Assembly (NCBI GenBank): GCA_017526725.1
Contig: JAFXRA010000078.1
Span: 1-7,071, forward strand
Origin: Candidatus Rifleibacteriota bacterium
GTDB lineage: Bacteria > Riflebacteria > Ozemobacteria > Ozemobacterales > Ozemobacteraceae
DNA length: 7,071 nucleotides
Direction of reading: 5' to 3'
Under the pieces are notes generated by a model. The model ran no database searches. It saw only the letters and a program-made list of their open reading frames with translations, and was not told the DNA's origin. The translations under genes were made by a program, and so were the position numbers. This document shows positions 6,316 through 7,071 of the stretch, in pieces (the first letter of the stretch is position 1; every line of letters begins with the position of its first letter).

Positions 6316-6471
6316 TTATCCGATTCCTATGCATTGAGTGCAAATATTTACAGCTTTTCTAAAATAAATTTCATACTCTTTTTTGTTTATTCCTACAAAA
6401 ATAAGAATTAAAGCAAGAATAATAAATATAATAGAAAAAACTTTGTTTTTTGGTTTTTCTTTATCTTCCAT
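6316..6471 (-). CDS. 51-aa membrane CxxC protein, CD1871A family-like
   Basis: A very small gene below the usual size cutoffs. The 51-residue product has a charged N terminus (Met-Glu-Asp-Lys-Glu-Lys), one transmembrane helix at about 11-28 rich in Ile/Leu/Phe, a basic/amphipathic segment (29-40), and the C-terminal ending Ala-Val-Asn-Ile-Cys44-Thr-Gln-Cys47-Ile-Gly-Ile-Gly. That Asn-Ile-Cys-x2-Cys-Ile-Gly-Ile-Gly ending is what I recall for the 'CD1871A family CXXC motif-containing protein' of clostridia and other anaerobes. A Shine-Dalgarno site (AAAGG, plus-strand 6478-6482) lies 6 nt before the ATG, and an extended -10 promoter lies just upstream. It precedes the membrane polyferredoxin gene on the same strand, suggesting a two-gene redox operon in which the CxxC accepts or donates electrons at the membrane surface (inferred). 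Function is not established. Confidence 0.82.
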   Translation of the reverse strand: MEDKEKPKNKVFSIIFIILALILIFVGINKKEYEIYFRKAVNICTQCIGIG

Positions 6472-6492
6472 AAAATACCTTTCGATTACATA

Positions 6493-6501
6493 ATTATATC
6501 A
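6493..6501 (-). promoter_or_regulatory. Extended -10 promoter for the CxxC/polyferredoxin unit
   Basis: On the minus strand TG-A-TATAAT (6501 down to 6493) is a perfect extended -10 element; no good -35 is seen upstream, as is common for this promoter class. It implies a leader of roughly 15 nt before the CxxC gene. A second minus-strand TATAAT occurs at 6531-6526 and could be an alternative -10. The 109-nt gap to the divergent gene at 6581 presumably holds its promoter too, but I see no convincing box pair for that direction. Confidence 0.5.
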
Positions 6502-6580
6502 CAATAAACATAAAAATTGTTCTACATTATAGCCAAAGCATGTTATATATAAATAAGAGCTATATAAGGAGTATATAAGT

Positions 6581-7071
6581 ATGAAAAAAATAGCCATATT
6601 ATTACTTGTTCTATTTTTAATACCTTTTACAACCTTTGGTTATACTGCCGGCGGAAAACCTGAAGCTAAGTCAGGTTTTATTTCTGGAATAGCCGCTTTA
6701 AATGATATCAGTAATTTTGGCGGTATAGTCATAAAGAATATAACTGTTGCAGACATGCAAAAAGCAGGTTTTGAACTGGCTGATATGGTCAATGTTGCTA
6801 TCGCGGGCAAAAACGTTGAATTACCAATAGTTGCCAATTTCAAAGGAGCCGTTGCCGGTTCAATGATGCTTGTAATGCCCGCAAACCCAAGAAGAAATAT
6901 TTCTTTGGAAGGTTCTTATTCTGATTTTGCAAAAGCGAACAAAATAGCAAAACCAATAATAGACAAAGATGGCACCATAATAAAATGGGTTCCAGAAAAA
7001 GGTGTCAAATTCCCATTACATATAACAATTACAATCTCTAAAAAACAAGGCTATAAAGACGAATACAAGAA
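6581..7071 (+). CDS. Exported protein, SAM hydroxide adenosyltransferase C-terminal-like (3' partial)
   Basis: The first 163 residues of a protein that continues beyond the window. The start is well supported: AAGGAG at 6566-6571 lies 9 nt before the ATG. Residues 1-20 form a signal peptide (Met-Lys-Lys, then a long Ile/Leu core, likely cut near Phe-Gly-Tyr). The mature part has a beta-rich pattern: Ser-Asn-Phe-Gly-Gly (44-48) followed by Ile-Val-Ile-Lys-Asn-Ile-Thr, Ala-Gly-Phe (62-64), Ser-Asp-Phe-Ala-Lys (114-118) and Gly-Tyr-Lys-Asp-Glu-Tyr (157-162). This order recalls the C-terminal beta domain of SAM hydroxide adenosyltransferases (DUF62), where Phe-Gly-Asn is followed by a Thr-Asn-Ile strand, but without the N-terminal catalytic domain. 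The match is from memory and modest; an unrelated exported beta-domain protein is possible. It is divergent from the CxxC gene. Confidence 0.75.
   Translation, partial: MKKIAILLLVLFLIPFTTFGYTAGGKPEAKSGFISGIAALNDISNFGGIVIKNITVADMQKAGFELADMVNVAIAGKNVELPIVANFKGAVAGSMMLVMPANPRRNISLEGSYSDFAKANKIAKPIIDKDGTIIKWVPEKGVKFPLHITITISKKQGYKDEYK

Noticed and set aside
6561..6579. Direct repeat TATATAAG around the ribosome site of the last gene
   Set aside because: Only 8 bp in very AT-rich DNA; expected by chance.
6640..6843. Minus-strand open frame of 67 codons
   Set aside because: It is antisense to the well-started exported protein at 6581 and has no ribosome site.

Overview
This is an AT-rich bacterial chromosomal window with compact gene spacing, good Shine-Dalgarno sites, one near-consensus sigma-70 promoter and one textbook intrinsic terminator. 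The lineage cannot be fixed from the sequence. Signal peptides, an M48 peptidase and a membrane polyferredoxin fit an anaerobic or fermentative low-GC bacterium, but no marker gene is present. There are no rRNA, tRNA, CRISPR, transposase or phage genes.

Layout: (1) 1-1349, plus strand: a three-gene membrane cluster in which two small zinc-ribbon/two-TM proteins that look like paralogs flank a DUF2752 protein; the first gene runs off the left edge. (2) 1375-3207, plus strand: a strong promoter drives a 590-residue exported protein with an HENAH zinc-peptidase-like motif and a degenerate ComEA-like helix-hairpin-helix tail. It ends at a bidirectional terminator (3227-3263). (3) 3300-3763, minus strand: two overlapping small genes (92-aa coiled coil, 61-aa Trp/Arg-rich protein) converge on the same terminator. 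(4) 3963-5384, plus strand: an exported M48 peptidase joined by a Pro/Gln-rich linker to a carbohydrate-binding-module-like beta domain. (5) 5381-6471, minus strand: a putative redox operon with a 51-aa membrane CxxC protein (CD1871A-like) first and a NapH-like membrane polyferredoxin second, separated by a palindromic element. (6) 6581-end, plus strand: a signal-peptide protein, cut by the right edge, that tentatively resembles the C-terminal domain of SAM hydroxide adenosyltransferases.

The common theme is the cell envelope: nearly every gene is predicted to be exported or membrane-embedded, and there are two separate exported HExxH proteins. The most notable points are the very small CxxC gene beside the polyferredoxin, the M48-CBM fusion, the unclassified HENAH/HhH protein, and the palindrome with two mutually exclusive foldings between the two redox genes.
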